Source: Gluconobacter sp. Dm-62 | Lineage (GTDB): Bacteria; Pseudomonadota; Alphaproteobacteria; Acetobacterales; Acetobacteraceae | NCBI RefSeq assembly: GCF_018256155.1 | Contig: NZ_JAERLY010000006.1 | Location: 1-64,000 of the forward strand | Length of the DNA: 64,000 bases | Direction: 5' to 3' | Part shown: piece after piece, positions 17,540 through 25,543 of the stretch | Numbering within the stretch: position 1 is the stretch's first letter | Layout of the letters: each line of letters opens with the position of its first letter | Translations under genes and position numbers: made by a program | Notes under the pieces: generated by a model | Database searches by the model: none | Seen by the model: the letters and a program-made list of their open reading frames with translations, nothing else | Told to the model about the DNA's origin: nothing

Positions 17540-18729
17540 CTGATATCTTCGCCAAGCATCAAGGGCTGCGCGAAGCCTATGACGGCCTGACGGCCGCGTC
17601 ACCACGGAACCCGTTTGAGGTCGTGATCGAACGTCCGATTTCCGCCAGTGTGGGAATTATCGAGGGCCGCGAGACGCTGCTGTTCGGGACCAACAACTAT
17701 CTTGGTCTCAGCCAGTCGAAAAAGGCCATCAAGGCGGCTGTGGAAACGGCCGAGACGATGGGTGTGGGCACAACAGGTTCGCGCATTGCAAACGGCACTT
17801 TCGGCCTGCACCGCAAGCTTGAAGCCCAGCTCGCCGAATTCTTCCGTCGCAAGCACTGCATGGTATTTTCCACCGGATATCAGGCCAATCTGGGCACGAT
17901 TTCGGCTCTGGTGAACAAGGACGACGTCCTGCTACTCGATGCGGACAGCCATGCCAGCATCTATGATGGTGCCAAGCTTTCGGGCGCGCAGGTCATCCGC
18001 TTCCGTCACAACGATCCGGTCGATCTTGAAAAGCGTCTGGCACGCCTGAAGGACCACACGGGCGCCAAGCTCATCATCGCCGAGGGCATTTACTCCATGA
18101 CGGGCAATGTTGCCCCGCTGGACAAGTTCGTCGATATCAAGACACGCCACGGCGCGTATCTGATGGCTGACGAAGCGCATTCGTTCGGCGTTCTGGGTGC
18201 ACATGGCCGTGGCGTTGCCGAAATGCAGGGCTGTGAAGACGGGATCGACTTCGTGGTCGGCACCTTCTCCAAGTCCCTCGGGACCGTCGGCGGCTACTGC
18301 GTCACGAACCATGACGGCGTGGACCTGATGCGTCTGTGCTCACGTCCCTACATGTTCACGGCGTCTCTGCCCCCCGAAATCATTGCAGCCACCATGGCCG
18401 CGCTTGAAGACATGCAGGCCCGTCCCGAACTGCGGACGAAGCTTCAGGAGAATGCAGCACGTCTGCATTCCGGACTTCAGAAGGCTGGCCTGAAAACGGG
18501 CGAGCACGTCTCCCCGGTCGTTGCCGTAACGCTGGAGACCGTGGATCAGGCCGTGGGCTTCTGGAACGCGCTGCTGGAAAACGGGGTCTATGTGAACCTG
18601 TCACTCCCGCCAGCCACGCCAGACAACCGGCCGCTGCTGCGCTGCTCGGTCATGGCAGCCCATTCCCCCGAGGAAATCGACCGCGCCGTGGCCGTCTTCG
18701 CCGAAGTCGCCCGGCACTTCGGCCTTTAA
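17536..18729 (+). CDS. spt: Serine palmitoyltransferase
   Basis: A PLP-dependent alpha-oxoamine synthase that condenses L-serine with a fatty acyl thioester to give 3-ketosphinganine, the first step of sphingolipid synthesis. The 397-residue product has GTNNYLGLS, the FSTGYQANLG segment typical of bacterial Spt, DEAHSFGVLG (residues 212-221) and the PLP lysine in GTFSKSLGT (K246). Related enzymes (BioF, Kbl, HemA) share this fold. The neighbouring acyl ligase and carrier protein favour Spt. I chose the GTG start at 17536 because it overlaps the carrier-protein stop. It ends at a strong terminator. Confidence 0.9.
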   Translation: MTDIFAKHQGLREAYDGLTAASPRNPFEVVIERPISASVGIIEGRETLLFGTNNYLGLSQSKKAIKAAVETAETMGVGTTGSRIANGTFGLHRKLEAQLAEFFRRKHCMVFSTGYQANLGTISALVNKDDVLLLDADSHASIYDGAKLSGAQVIRFRHNDPVDLEKRLARLKDHTGAKLIIAEGIYSMTGNVAPLDKFVDIKTRHGAYLMADEAHSFGVLGAHGRGVAEMQGCEDGIDFVVGTFSKSLGTVGGYCVTNHDGVDLMRLCSRPYMFTASLPPEIIAATMAALEDMQARPELRTKLQENAARLHSGLQKAGLKTGEHVSPVVAVTLETVDQAVGFWNALLENGVYVNLSLPPATPDNRPLLRCSVMAAHSPEEIDRAVAVFAEVARHFGL

Positions 18730-18734
18730 TCCAT

Positions 18735-18767
18735 AAAAATGGGGGATCCACCGGATCCCCCATTTTT
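18735..18767. terminator. Bidirectional rho-independent terminator
   Basis: AAAAATGGGGGATCC (18735-18749) and GGATCCCCCATTTTT (18753-18767) form a perfect 15-bp stem with a 3-base loop and T runs on both strands. It lies between spt (plus) and the Tam41-like gene (minus), which ends at 18770. Confidence 0.95.
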
Positions 18768-18769
18768 AT

Positions 18770-19708
18770 TCAGACTGTCGGACGCTTCAGAAGCCTCCGG
18801 GCCCGCCACAGAAGCAATGGCAGCATCACAAGCGGATGCCGGCTCTCAAAGGGCGACAGCTCCATATCAAAACCCGTATGGCGCTGGATCTTCCAGGCAA
18901 GATAGGACGCGCCGTTTTCAAACGTGAAAGCGGCTTTCAGCAGTCTGGCTACATTACGCGGGCGGCCGGACGTCTGAATCAGCGCCCAGCGACGGGCCGC
19001 TCTCTGACGGAGGCCAGTGTCAATGACGGGTTCGAGCCGATCCCCGTGAGCCGAAAACTGAAGATGCCCCCGCGCCCATCCGAGAGGCAGCAAAGCGGCG
19101 TAACGGACCTCCTGCCCTTCCAGAATACTGTTACCCCGGCCTTTTTTCTCAACCCGAAGTTCTGAAGCGTAGGTATGAGCAAAAAGGGTCTGCCAGAAGC
19201 CCAGCGCCGTCATGGACGCCTCGCCCAGAAGAGCCGCCCAGCACGACGCCGTCGTCACGCAACCCGCAATCAGCGACAGGATGGCATCCGCACTTTCCGG
19301 ATCACGCACCCAGACCAGCCGTACCGGCTGGCAGAACCGCGCCCAGATTGTCGTATCCAGTGCGGCGAGACCGGTTCGGGCCTCGAATTGCGAGCGTGAT
19401 AGAACCGCGATTTTCGCTCTCAGAACACGGCCGCCATGATGGAACTCGGAATAGCGGACATTGGGCGGCAGAACGAGGTTGCCGGTTCGGGCAACCAGAC
19501 CGCCTGAAAAACCTTCGGCGTCTTCGGTGACGATATAGAAGTCGAGAATACCGTCCGGGTCAGCTTTTCGAAGCAGCGATCCGTAAAACAGCACGCCGAG
19601 CGGAAGAACGGGACACGCATGCGCCAGCGCATCGGCAAAGGCGACCACACCGGGATCAACCGGGGTCGTCAATTCGCCAATCAGGCGCTGCTCGAGCGCA
19701 TCAGGCAT
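18770..19708 (-). CDS. Tam41-like nucleotidyltransferase (candidate lipid-phosphate cytidylyltransferase)
   Basis: I read this 312-residue protein as similar to Tam41/Mmp37, the mitochondrial CDP-diacylglycerol synthase. The shared order of motifs is LFYGSLLRKADPDGILDFYIV (YGS at 42-44, LDF at 55-57), then LPPNVRYSEFHHGGR, RAKIAVLS, and a Trp-x-x-Phe-Cys-Gln-Pro-Val motif near 122-128. This matches the family's YGS...DF, LPP-V-Y, KYGV and GR-KPV pattern. The ATG at 19708 overlaps the upstream lipid-kinase gene by 8 bases, so the two are co-translated. A kinase followed by a cytidylyltransferase suggests ceramide to ceramide-1-phosphate to CDP-ceramide. The substrate is an inference; a plain nucleotidyltransferase is the alternative. 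Confidence 0.62.
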   Translation of the reverse strand: MPDALEQRLIGELTTPVDPGVVAFADALAHACPVLPLGVLFYGSLLRKADPDGILDFYIVTEDAEGFSGGLVARTGNLVLPPNVRYSEFHHGGRVLRAKIAVLSRSQFEARTGLAALDTTIWARFCQPVRLVWVRDPESADAILSLIAGCVTTASCWAALLGEASMTALGFWQTLFAHTYASELRVEKKGRGNSILEGQEVRYAALLPLGWARGHLQFSAHGDRLEPVIDTGLRQRAARRWALIQTSGRPRNVARLLKAAFTFENGASYLAWKIQRHTGFDMELSPFESRHPLVMLPLLLWRARRLLKRPTV

Positions 19709-20648
19709 GCAGGAACCGGAAACCGGGCGCACGTTCCAGATGCAGAACACCATCAGGCGCAGCTGTGAAGACTTCACCATCCAGCACGAAATCGCTCTCT
19801 GTCACCAGCGTCATGTCATCCGTGCGACCGCTGACATAGTCCGGATGACGGCGCAGCCATCGGGGGGCACGGCCGAACAGCAGCGCTGCCGTGGCCCGCA
19901 GGAGGCTGTCAGGGCGGGCGTTCACATCCAGATAGCGAAGGCCTTCGACATTGGGCTCAGCATCCCAGAACGGCCAGATCCCACGGGACAGGCAGGACAG
20001 GCCGGTGACGAGGAACATGAAGCTCTGTCCATCATAGGCATGGCCACCCGTCTCGATCCGCAGAGGATCCCCCTTGAGCCACGCTTCACGGCTCCGGCGG
20101 AACATAAGACTGACAAACGTGGTGAGCAGGGTAATACCGACAGCCAGATCATGCGGGGCAAAGCGCAGAACCGTAGGAGAATGGGCAATCCGCACGGCCC
20201 GCGCGAAGCCTGCACACCCGCCGAAAAGCCCCAGTACCGGCATACGATCTGTTCCAGGCCAGGACAGGCGGATCGGTGTGCGAATGCTGGAACGCAACGC
20301 GCCCTTGCGCAGACGATGGATCGCATCCATACCCCGCAGCCCGAAACCTACGTCACTCGCAATCAGGTTCGTATTCCCTGATGCCAGAACCACGATATCG
20401 GGAAGCTTATCAGCAGGGTAAGCCCGCGCAATAGCGGTCAGGGCAGTGCTGACCGTCCCGTCTCCCCCGTCGATGAGGATGGTATCAACACCACGCTCGT
20501 ACAGCTGACGGACATGGTCAGTGGTCCCTTCCCGGCTATCGGAAGGAACAAAATCCTTCCCCAGAAGGGCCTCGGCCTCGACAGCAAAACTGGAACCGTT
20601 CCGGCGGTTTTTCCGGCTACGGGCATTATGGATCAAGGCTATGCGCAC
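19701..20648 (-). CDS. Diacylglycerol/sphingoid lipid kinase (ceramide-kinase candidate)
   Basis: A 315-residue DAGK-family protein with the nucleotide-binding motif ILIDGGDGTVSTAL (GGDGT at residues 61-65), preceded by the usual N-terminal IHNARSRKN segment. Family members phosphorylate diacylglycerol, sphingosine or ceramide. In Caulobacter the comparable kinase CpgB phosphorylates ceramide. I chose the GTG at 20648 because the domain begins there. The frame stays open to an ATG at 20915, but that would overlap the divergent phosphoesterase gene by about 130 bases and has no family similarity. It overlaps the Tam41-like gene. Confidence 0.78.
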   Translation of the reverse strand: MRIALIHNARSRKNRRNGSSFAVEAEALLGKDFVPSDSREGTTDHVRQLYERGVDTILIDGGDGTVSTALTAIARAYPADKLPDIVVLASGNTNLIASDVGFGLRGMDAIHRLRKGALRSSIRTPIRLSWPGTDRMPVLGLFGGCAGFARAVRIAHSPTVLRFAPHDLAVGITLLTTFVSLMFRRSREAWLKGDPLRIETGGHAYDGQSFMFLVTGLSCLSRGIWPFWDAEPNVEGLRYLDVNARPDSLLRATAALLFGRAPRWLRRHPDYVSGRTDDMTLVTESDFVLDGEVFTAAPDGVLHLERAPGFRFLHA

Positions 20649-20786
20649 TAGGGAGGCAATCTTCGTATGGCGTTCGGCTATGCGGGCGGGTCTAGCACGG
20701 CTATGATGGAACTGCCAGAACAAGGCATCCCGGTGCGACCGGAAGCCGGTTCCTGGCGTGGATACTGACAAGGCCCTTTTCTGATC

Positions 20787-21722
20787 ATGACCCCTGACCT
20801 GCCCGCAGATCCCATCTCGTCGCGGCAAATGTCCCCTGTCCCCACGCCCGCTGTCACACCGACTGTCACACTGGCTCATATTTCGGACCCGCATCTCCCT
20901 CCTCCTCCGGTTCACTGGCGTGAGGCGCTCAACAAGCGGGCGTTAAGTCTCCTGTCATGGAAAAAGCACCGCCAGTACGTTCACCTCGCGCAGACCTGTG
21001 CGGCGCTAGTAAAGGATATCGGGAGATCGGACGTAGACACGATCCTGGTCAGCGGAGATCTGACCAATTTCGGAACGCCCGGCGAATTCGCCGAAGCCGC
21101 AAGCTGGCTCGAATCCTTGCCTGCCCCCGCACTCGTCATCCCCGGCAATCATGACTGCATGGTCCGCCAGCCGGCCTCCGCCGGTTTACAGCAGTGGGAG
21201 CGCTGGTCCGACCGGCAGTATCCGTATGTCCGCATCCAGAATGGCATTGCGATCGTCGGCGTCAATTCGGGCATTGCGACAGCCCCGTTCATGGCCTGCG
21301 GACGCGTCGGGCACAGACAGCGCGAGCGACTGGAAGCCCTCCTGGAACAGCTGGGTCGGGAAGGCCTGTGTCGGGTCGTGATGATCCACCATCCGCCGAA
21401 ACGTGGCCTCGTCCCCTGGCGCAAGTCCCTGCTTGATCATCGTGAGGTCGCGGGCGTCTTCAGGCGCGCAGGGGCAGAAATCGTCCTTCACGGTCACTCC
21501 CATGACGCGACCCTGACCCATATTGCCGGAACCGACATTCCGCTGCTTGGTGTGGCGTCTGCATCTCTGACGGATGACCGTCCGCATCGGCAGGCCTGCT
21601 GGAATCATCTGAGCATCCACCCATATGAGAAGGGCTGGAAAATCGATCTGGCACGTCACCGGCTCGATGGCTCGGTCAGTGAGCGGGCGTCGTGGAAGCG
21701 TTCAGGAAGGACAGTTGCGTGA
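20787..21722 (+). CDS. Calcineurin-like metallophosphoesterase
   Basis: The 311-residue product has all the dimetal phosphoesterase motifs: DPH (residues 34-36), GDLTNFG (90-96), GNHD (120-123), a HH pair in MIHHPPKRG, and LHGHSHD near residue 235. It is the first gene of a six-gene plus-strand block and its stop overlaps the GTG of the LptF-like gene. A lipid-head-group phosphatase role fits the locus, for example removing phosphate from a ceramide intermediate, but nothing in the sequence fixes the substrate. The ATG at 20829 is a possible shorter start. Confidence 0.85.
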   Translation: MTPDLPADPISSRQMSPVPTPAVTPTVTLAHISDPHLPPPPVHWREALNKRALSLLSWKKHRQYVHLAQTCAALVKDIGRSDVDTILVSGDLTNFGTPGEFAEAASWLESLPAPALVIPGNHDCMVRQPASAGLQQWERWSDRQYPYVRIQNGIAIVGVNSGIATAPFMACGRVGHRQRERLEALLEQLGREGLCRVVMIHHPPKRGLVPWRKSLLDHREVAGVFRRAGAEIVLHGHSHDATLTHIAGTDIPLLGVASASLTDDRPHRQACWNHLSIHPYEKGWKIDLARHRLDGSVSERASWKRSGRTVA

Positions 21723-22873
21723 AACAGCGGGCCCATATTCTGGACCGGTATCTGCTGACACAGATGGCGCCTCCATTTGCGATCGCGCTGCTGGCGATGC
21801 TGGTTGCCCTGCTGCTCGAACGCCTGCTGTCTCTTTTTGACTATCTGGCCTCTGCAGGCAGTTCGCTTGCTACCTGCATCACCCTCCTGACCGATCTTCT
21901 GCCCCATTATTTTGGCATTGCCCTGCCAGCGGCTCTCTGTATCGCGGTGTTTCTCACCATTCGCGGCATGAGCGACAATAACGAGATCGATGCGCTTCAG
22001 GCCGGACGGGTTTCGCTCATGCGGATCAGCCGTCCGTTCATGATCGTGGGGCTTCTTCTGGGCGCCGCAAGCGTGTTTCTGTATGGTTATATTCAGCCCG
22101 TGGCCCGATATGATTACCGCGCCGGGTTCTATTTTGCGGAGCATACCGGCTGGGCCCCGCATCTTCAGGCAGGAATGTTTGCCTCCACATCCAGCAAAGC
22201 CGTTATGACTGCCGACAGCGTCAGCCATTCCGGCACCCGCCTGAGACGCGTTTTCATCCGCGAGGTGAATGCCAATGGTGTGGCTCATATCATCACGGCC
22301 AGAACCGGCGCACTGACCATTTCGGAAAAAACCCGCAGTACACGCCTGGATCTGTGGAACGGCGAAATCGTGGACGATCCGTTTCAGGCGGCCAAACCTC
22401 ACAAGCCAACTGTGACCCATTTCGAACATGTCGTCCGTGTCATCGACCGGCCAAACAAGGAAACGACCTTCCGTTCCCGCGGGGCGGACGAGCGCGAACT
22501 GACGCTGTTCGAACTGGCACATGATCTGCGGTATGGGTTGCCCGGCATTGAATACCGCACACTTCGTGCCGAAATGGATTTCCGTATGGCCCGCGCCATC
22601 GCCATCCCCTTCATTCCGCCGCTGGCGGTCGCACTGGCCATCAGCGCCCGACGCAGAAAATCCGTCTGGGGCCTGATCGCCGTAGCCGTGATCCTGATCG
22701 GCTTTGACCAGACAATCATGTTCGGACACAGCCTGGCCTCGACCGGGCGCCTGCCGATCTGGCTGGCGATCTGGGTGCCGGAAGCCGTGTTCTGTATAGG
22801 GTGTCTGGCTGCCCTGCTCCGTCGATCCCGCGGGTCCTGGCGTCGCCGCAAGCTGACACGGGCTTCTGCATGA
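21719..22873 (+). CDS. LptF/LptG-family permease, first paralogue
   Basis: A 384-residue member of the YjgP/YjgQ (LptF/LptG) family: three N-terminal helices, a periplasmic beta-jellyroll-like middle and three C-terminal helices. Family features include an N-terminal LDRYLLTQMAPPF start and the coupling-region DNNEIDALQAGRVSLMRI. Canonical LptFG extract lipopolysaccharide with the LptB ATPase. Here the pair sits in a sphingolipid locus without lptA, lptB, lptC or lptD, suggesting a different lipid cargo. The GTG at 21719 overlaps the upstream stop (GTGA) and begins the family domain. Confidence 0.82.
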   Translation: MKQRAHILDRYLLTQMAPPFAIALLAMLVALLLERLLSLFDYLASAGSSLATCITLLTDLLPHYFGIALPAALCIAVFLTIRGMSDNNEIDALQAGRVSLMRISRPFMIVGLLLGAASVFLYGYIQPVARYDYRAGFYFAEHTGWAPHLQAGMFASTSSKAVMTADSVSHSGTRLRRVFIREVNANGVAHIITARTGALTISEKTRSTRLDLWNGEIVDDPFQAAKPHKPTVTHFEHVVRVIDRPNKETTFRSRGADERELTLFELAHDLRYGLPGIEYRTLRAEMDFRMARAIAIPFIPPLAVALAISARRRKSVWGLIAVAVILIGFDQTIMFGHSLASTGRLPIWLAIWVPEAVFCIGCLAALLRRSRGSWRRRKLTRASA

Positions 22874-23979
22874 CCGACTCTGCCCATCACATGCCGCGCT
22901 TCGTACTGATCAGGGCGCTCAACCGTGCCCTTCTGGGACGGTTCATGCTCTGCGGCGCCGTGCTCGTCTCCCTGCTGGAAATCCTGGCGCTTCTGGAAAA
23001 AACGACTCCAATCCTGAACCGCCATCTTGGCGTGCGCGGGATCCTGACATTCGCGTTTCTGCACCTGCCTGCCCTGAGCATCGATATCCTGCCGCTGGCT
23101 TTCATGGTGGGTGCTCTGTTTCTCCTCACACAGATGACGCTATCGAGCGAAATCTCGGCGCTGAGGGCTGCCGGGCTTTCAACGCCGGCACTCTATCGCC
23201 TTCTCCTTCCAGCCGTACTGATTGCCGGCATCGGCGGAACCTGCGCGCAGTACTGGCTTGTCCCGACCTGTGAGAACGCTCTCACGACATGGTGGAACCG
23301 GACGGATCCGCTGGCCGGACAGGAAGGACAGCCCGAGGACGATATCCTCTGGTTTCGAGCAGGTCCGACGCTGGTACGGATCGGACAGATCGCCCAGGGC
23401 GGCTCTTTTCTGCGGGACGTAACAATCTATCACCGGGATGGCACGGGCCTGTTGACCGGGACCGAACATACGAATGTCCTGATCTACAAGGACGGCCAGT
23501 GGCATCCTGATGGCGCGCAGGACCTTTCCCTTTCAGACGACAAATCGTTCGTCAATGTCACAAAGGGTGACAACACTTTCATCATCCCTGCCACGCCGTC
23601 AGCCATCATGACGCTCTCGCAAAACGGTGCATTTGTGACACCGGGTCAGATCAGCGCCATTCTTCACAAGGGCGCACCAGCAAGTCTACCAAGGGCAACA
23701 TATCGTATGGCCCTCTTCGGAGGCATGATTTTACCCATTGAAATTGCAGTAATGCTTCTATTGACGCTCCCGGTGATCTATATCCCACCCCGTGCGGGAC
23801 TTCGAAATCCGCTTCCGGTGTATGTGCTTGGCGCCGGAATGGGCTTCGTCATCCTGCAGGGAATGATTTCCGCACTTGGAAACGCGGGCACACTACCAGC
23901 ACCACTTGCTGTCAGTGTCGGGCCGTTGCTGGGCGCCCTTCTGGGGCTGACCTGGCTTTTGCGGATGGAGGAACGATGA
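22870..23979 (+). CDS. LptF/LptG-family permease, second paralogue
   Basis: The 369-residue partner of the preceding permease, with the same three-helix, periplasmic domain, three-helix plan. The coupling helix reads SSEISALRAAGLSTPALYRLLL and the first helix region FMLCGAVLVSLLEILALLEKT. The ATG at 22870 overlaps the previous stop (ATGA), and its own stop overlaps the hydroxylase start. Together the two genes encode a full LptFG-like heterodimer. A sphingolipid exporter that borrows a general LptB-type ATPase is my inference. Confidence 0.82.
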   Translation: MTDSAHHMPRFVLIRALNRALLGRFMLCGAVLVSLLEILALLEKTTPILNRHLGVRGILTFAFLHLPALSIDILPLAFMVGALFLLTQMTLSSEISALRAAGLSTPALYRLLLPAVLIAGIGGTCAQYWLVPTCENALTTWWNRTDPLAGQEGQPEDDILWFRAGPTLVRIGQIAQGGSFLRDVTIYHRDGTGLLTGTEHTNVLIYKDGQWHPDGAQDLSLSDDKSFVNVTKGDNTFIIPATPSAIMTLSQNGAFVTPGQISAILHKGAPASLPRATYRMALFGGMILPIEIAVMLLLTLPVIYIPPRAGLRNPLPVYVLGAGMGFVILQGMISALGNAGTLPAPLAVSVGPLLGALLGLTWLLRMEER

Positions 23980-24791
23980 GCAATTTCAACGCACCGTGGC
24001 GCAACATGTCCGCCATCCGGACAGGTCGCAGCTTCGATCTGGGAAAGATGAACCTCTCGCAATTGTGGTTCGCTTACCTCACCTACCCGACAATCCTGCT
24101 CTATTTCGCGCTGATCGCAGGGGCCGCCTGGGCGGCCCTGCATTTTTCGACTGCCCTGTGGACGACGCTCATTCCCGTTCCCGTCGTGATCGTGGTCTAT
24201 CCGCTGGCCTGGTATGCGATTCACCGCTTTATCCTTCACGGGCGCTGGCTGTACCGCAATCACTGGACGGCCTCGCTGTGGAAGCGCATCCATTTCGACC
24301 ATCATCAGGACCCGCATCTTCTGGACGTGCTGTTCGGCTCTCCGCTGAACACGGTGCCGACCATGGCCATCATCACGATGCCGATCGGTGGTCTGATCGC
24401 GGGCTGGAGTGGAGCGTTCTGCGCCCTTTCAACCGCGCTGATCATGACCTGCATTTACGAGTTCTTCCACTGCATCCAGCACCTGGCCTACAAGCCGCGC
24501 TGGAAATGGGTCGCGGACATCAAGCAGCTGCACGTCCTGCATCATTTCCACGACGAAGACGGCAATTACGGCATCACGAACTACGTGCCGGACCGTCTGT
24601 TCAGCAGCTTCTACCGCGAAGCCCGCGACCGACCCCGCAGCAAGCATGTGTTCAACCTCGGCTACGACATCGAGGAAGCGCACCGCTATCCGTGGGTCAT
24701 GGACCTGACGGGGACGCCCCCGAAGGACCGTCCCGACGGTGCCCGCCCGGCATCATCCCGCACGGCCCCCGACCGTAACCGCGCGGCATGA
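23976..24791 (+). CDS. Fatty acid hydroxylase / sterol desaturase superfamily protein
   Basis: A 271-residue integral-membrane diiron enzyme with the full set of histidine boxes: HRFILHG (83-89), HFDHHQDPH (106-114), HCIQH and HVLHHFHDEDGNYG. Several hydrophobic stretches lie between boxes. The family hydroxylates acyl chains or sphingoid bases. In this block it most likely adds a hydroxyl to the ceramide (2-hydroxy fatty acid or C4 of sphinganine). Acetic acid bacteria are known to make hydroxylated ceramides. The start overlaps the LptG-like stop. Confidence 0.85.
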   Translation: MSNFNAPWRNMSAIRTGRSFDLGKMNLSQLWFAYLTYPTILLYFALIAGAAWAALHFSTALWTTLIPVPVVIVVYPLAWYAIHRFILHGRWLYRNHWTASLWKRIHFDHHQDPHLLDVLFGSPLNTVPTMAIITMPIGGLIAGWSGAFCALSTALIMTCIYEFFHCIQHLAYKPRWKWVADIKQLHVLHHFHDEDGNYGITNYVPDRLFSSFYREARDRPRSKHVFNLGYDIEEAHRYPWVMDLTGTPPKDRPDGARPASSRTAPDRNRAA

Positions 24792-25543
24792 GCCTTCCGG
24801 TTCTGGTGCTCGCCGGCTCCCGGGACGGCGAGAATGACGTACTCGCAAAACTCGGGCAGGTCTCCCACAAGGCGCTTCTTCCCGTTGGCGGTCAGCCCAT
24901 GCTGGCCCGCGTGCTCGACACCATCGCCCACACGCCCGGCCTTGGCCCTGTCACAATCAGCATCGAAAACCCGGACTGCATAAGGGATCTGGCAGGCAAT
25001 GCCACGATCCTGCGCTCCGCGCCGTCCCCCAGCGAAAGCGTTGCCCAAGCCATCGCGTCCATCGGCACGCCCTGTCTGGTGACGACAGCCGATCATGCGC
25101 TCCTGCGGCCGGAATGGATTCAGGAGTTCCTCGCTAAGGCACAGGGCTGCGATCTTGCGGCCGGTGTGGCACTCCGCACGACGGTTGAGCGCGACGTGCC
25201 CGGCACGAAACGCACCTATATCCGCCTGTCGGACATGAGTTTTTCAGGCTGCAATCTGTTCCTGATTGGCACGCCAAAGGGGCGGAACGTCATCGAACTA
25301 TGGAAGCGCCTTCAGCAGAACCGCAAGCGCCCGCTCCGGATGGCGCTGACGCTGGGTCTTGGCACGTTGCTGCGCGCCGTGACGCGCACACTGGACTCCA
25401 CAGCCCTGTGCCGCCGCATCCAGACCCTCACCGGCGCCAGCGTCCGTCTGGTGACGCTGTCAGACGGCCGCGCGGCGGTCGATGTGGACAAGCCGTCCGA
25501 CCTGACGCTGGCTGAACAGATTCTGGCCCAGACGACCCCATGA
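24788..25543 (+). CDS. MobA/NTP-transferase-like nucleotidyltransferase
   Basis: A 251-residue GT-A nucleotidyltransferase fold. The N-terminus LVLAGSRDGENDVLAK and SHKALLPVGGQPML match the sugar-nucleotide/MobA signature (GGxxxR replaced by GSRDGEN), and TTADHALL supplies an Asp in the metal region. The C-terminus has VDVDKPSDLTLAEQIL, typical of the family. It may make an activated head-group donor for the neighbouring glycosyltransferase or phosphotransfer step. The start overlaps the hydroxylase stop and its own stop overlaps the GT4 start. Substrate is unknown. Confidence 0.72.
   Translation: MSLPVLVLAGSRDGENDVLAKLGQVSHKALLPVGGQPMLARVLDTIAHTPGLGPVTISIENPDCIRDLAGNATILRSAPSPSESVAQAIASIGTPCLVTTADHALLRPEWIQEFLAKAQGCDLAAGVALRTTVERDVPGTKRTYIRLSDMSFSGCNLFLIGTPKGRNVIELWKRLQQNRKRPLRMALTLGLGTLLRAVTRTLDSTALCRRIQTLTGASVRLVTLSDGRAAVDVDKPSDLTLAEQILAQTTP

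Noticed and set aside
17536-18729. Reading the PLP enzyme as 8-amino-7-oxononanoate synthase (BioF)
   Set aside because: The dedicated acyl ligase and carrier protein, the bacterial-Spt-like motifs and the lipid neighbours point to serine palmitoyltransferase; bioB is 24 kb away.
20649-20915. Extending the lipid kinase to the ATG at 20915
   Set aside because: The extra 89 residues overlap the divergent phosphoesterase and have no similarity to DAGK N-termini; the domain begins at the GTG at 20648.
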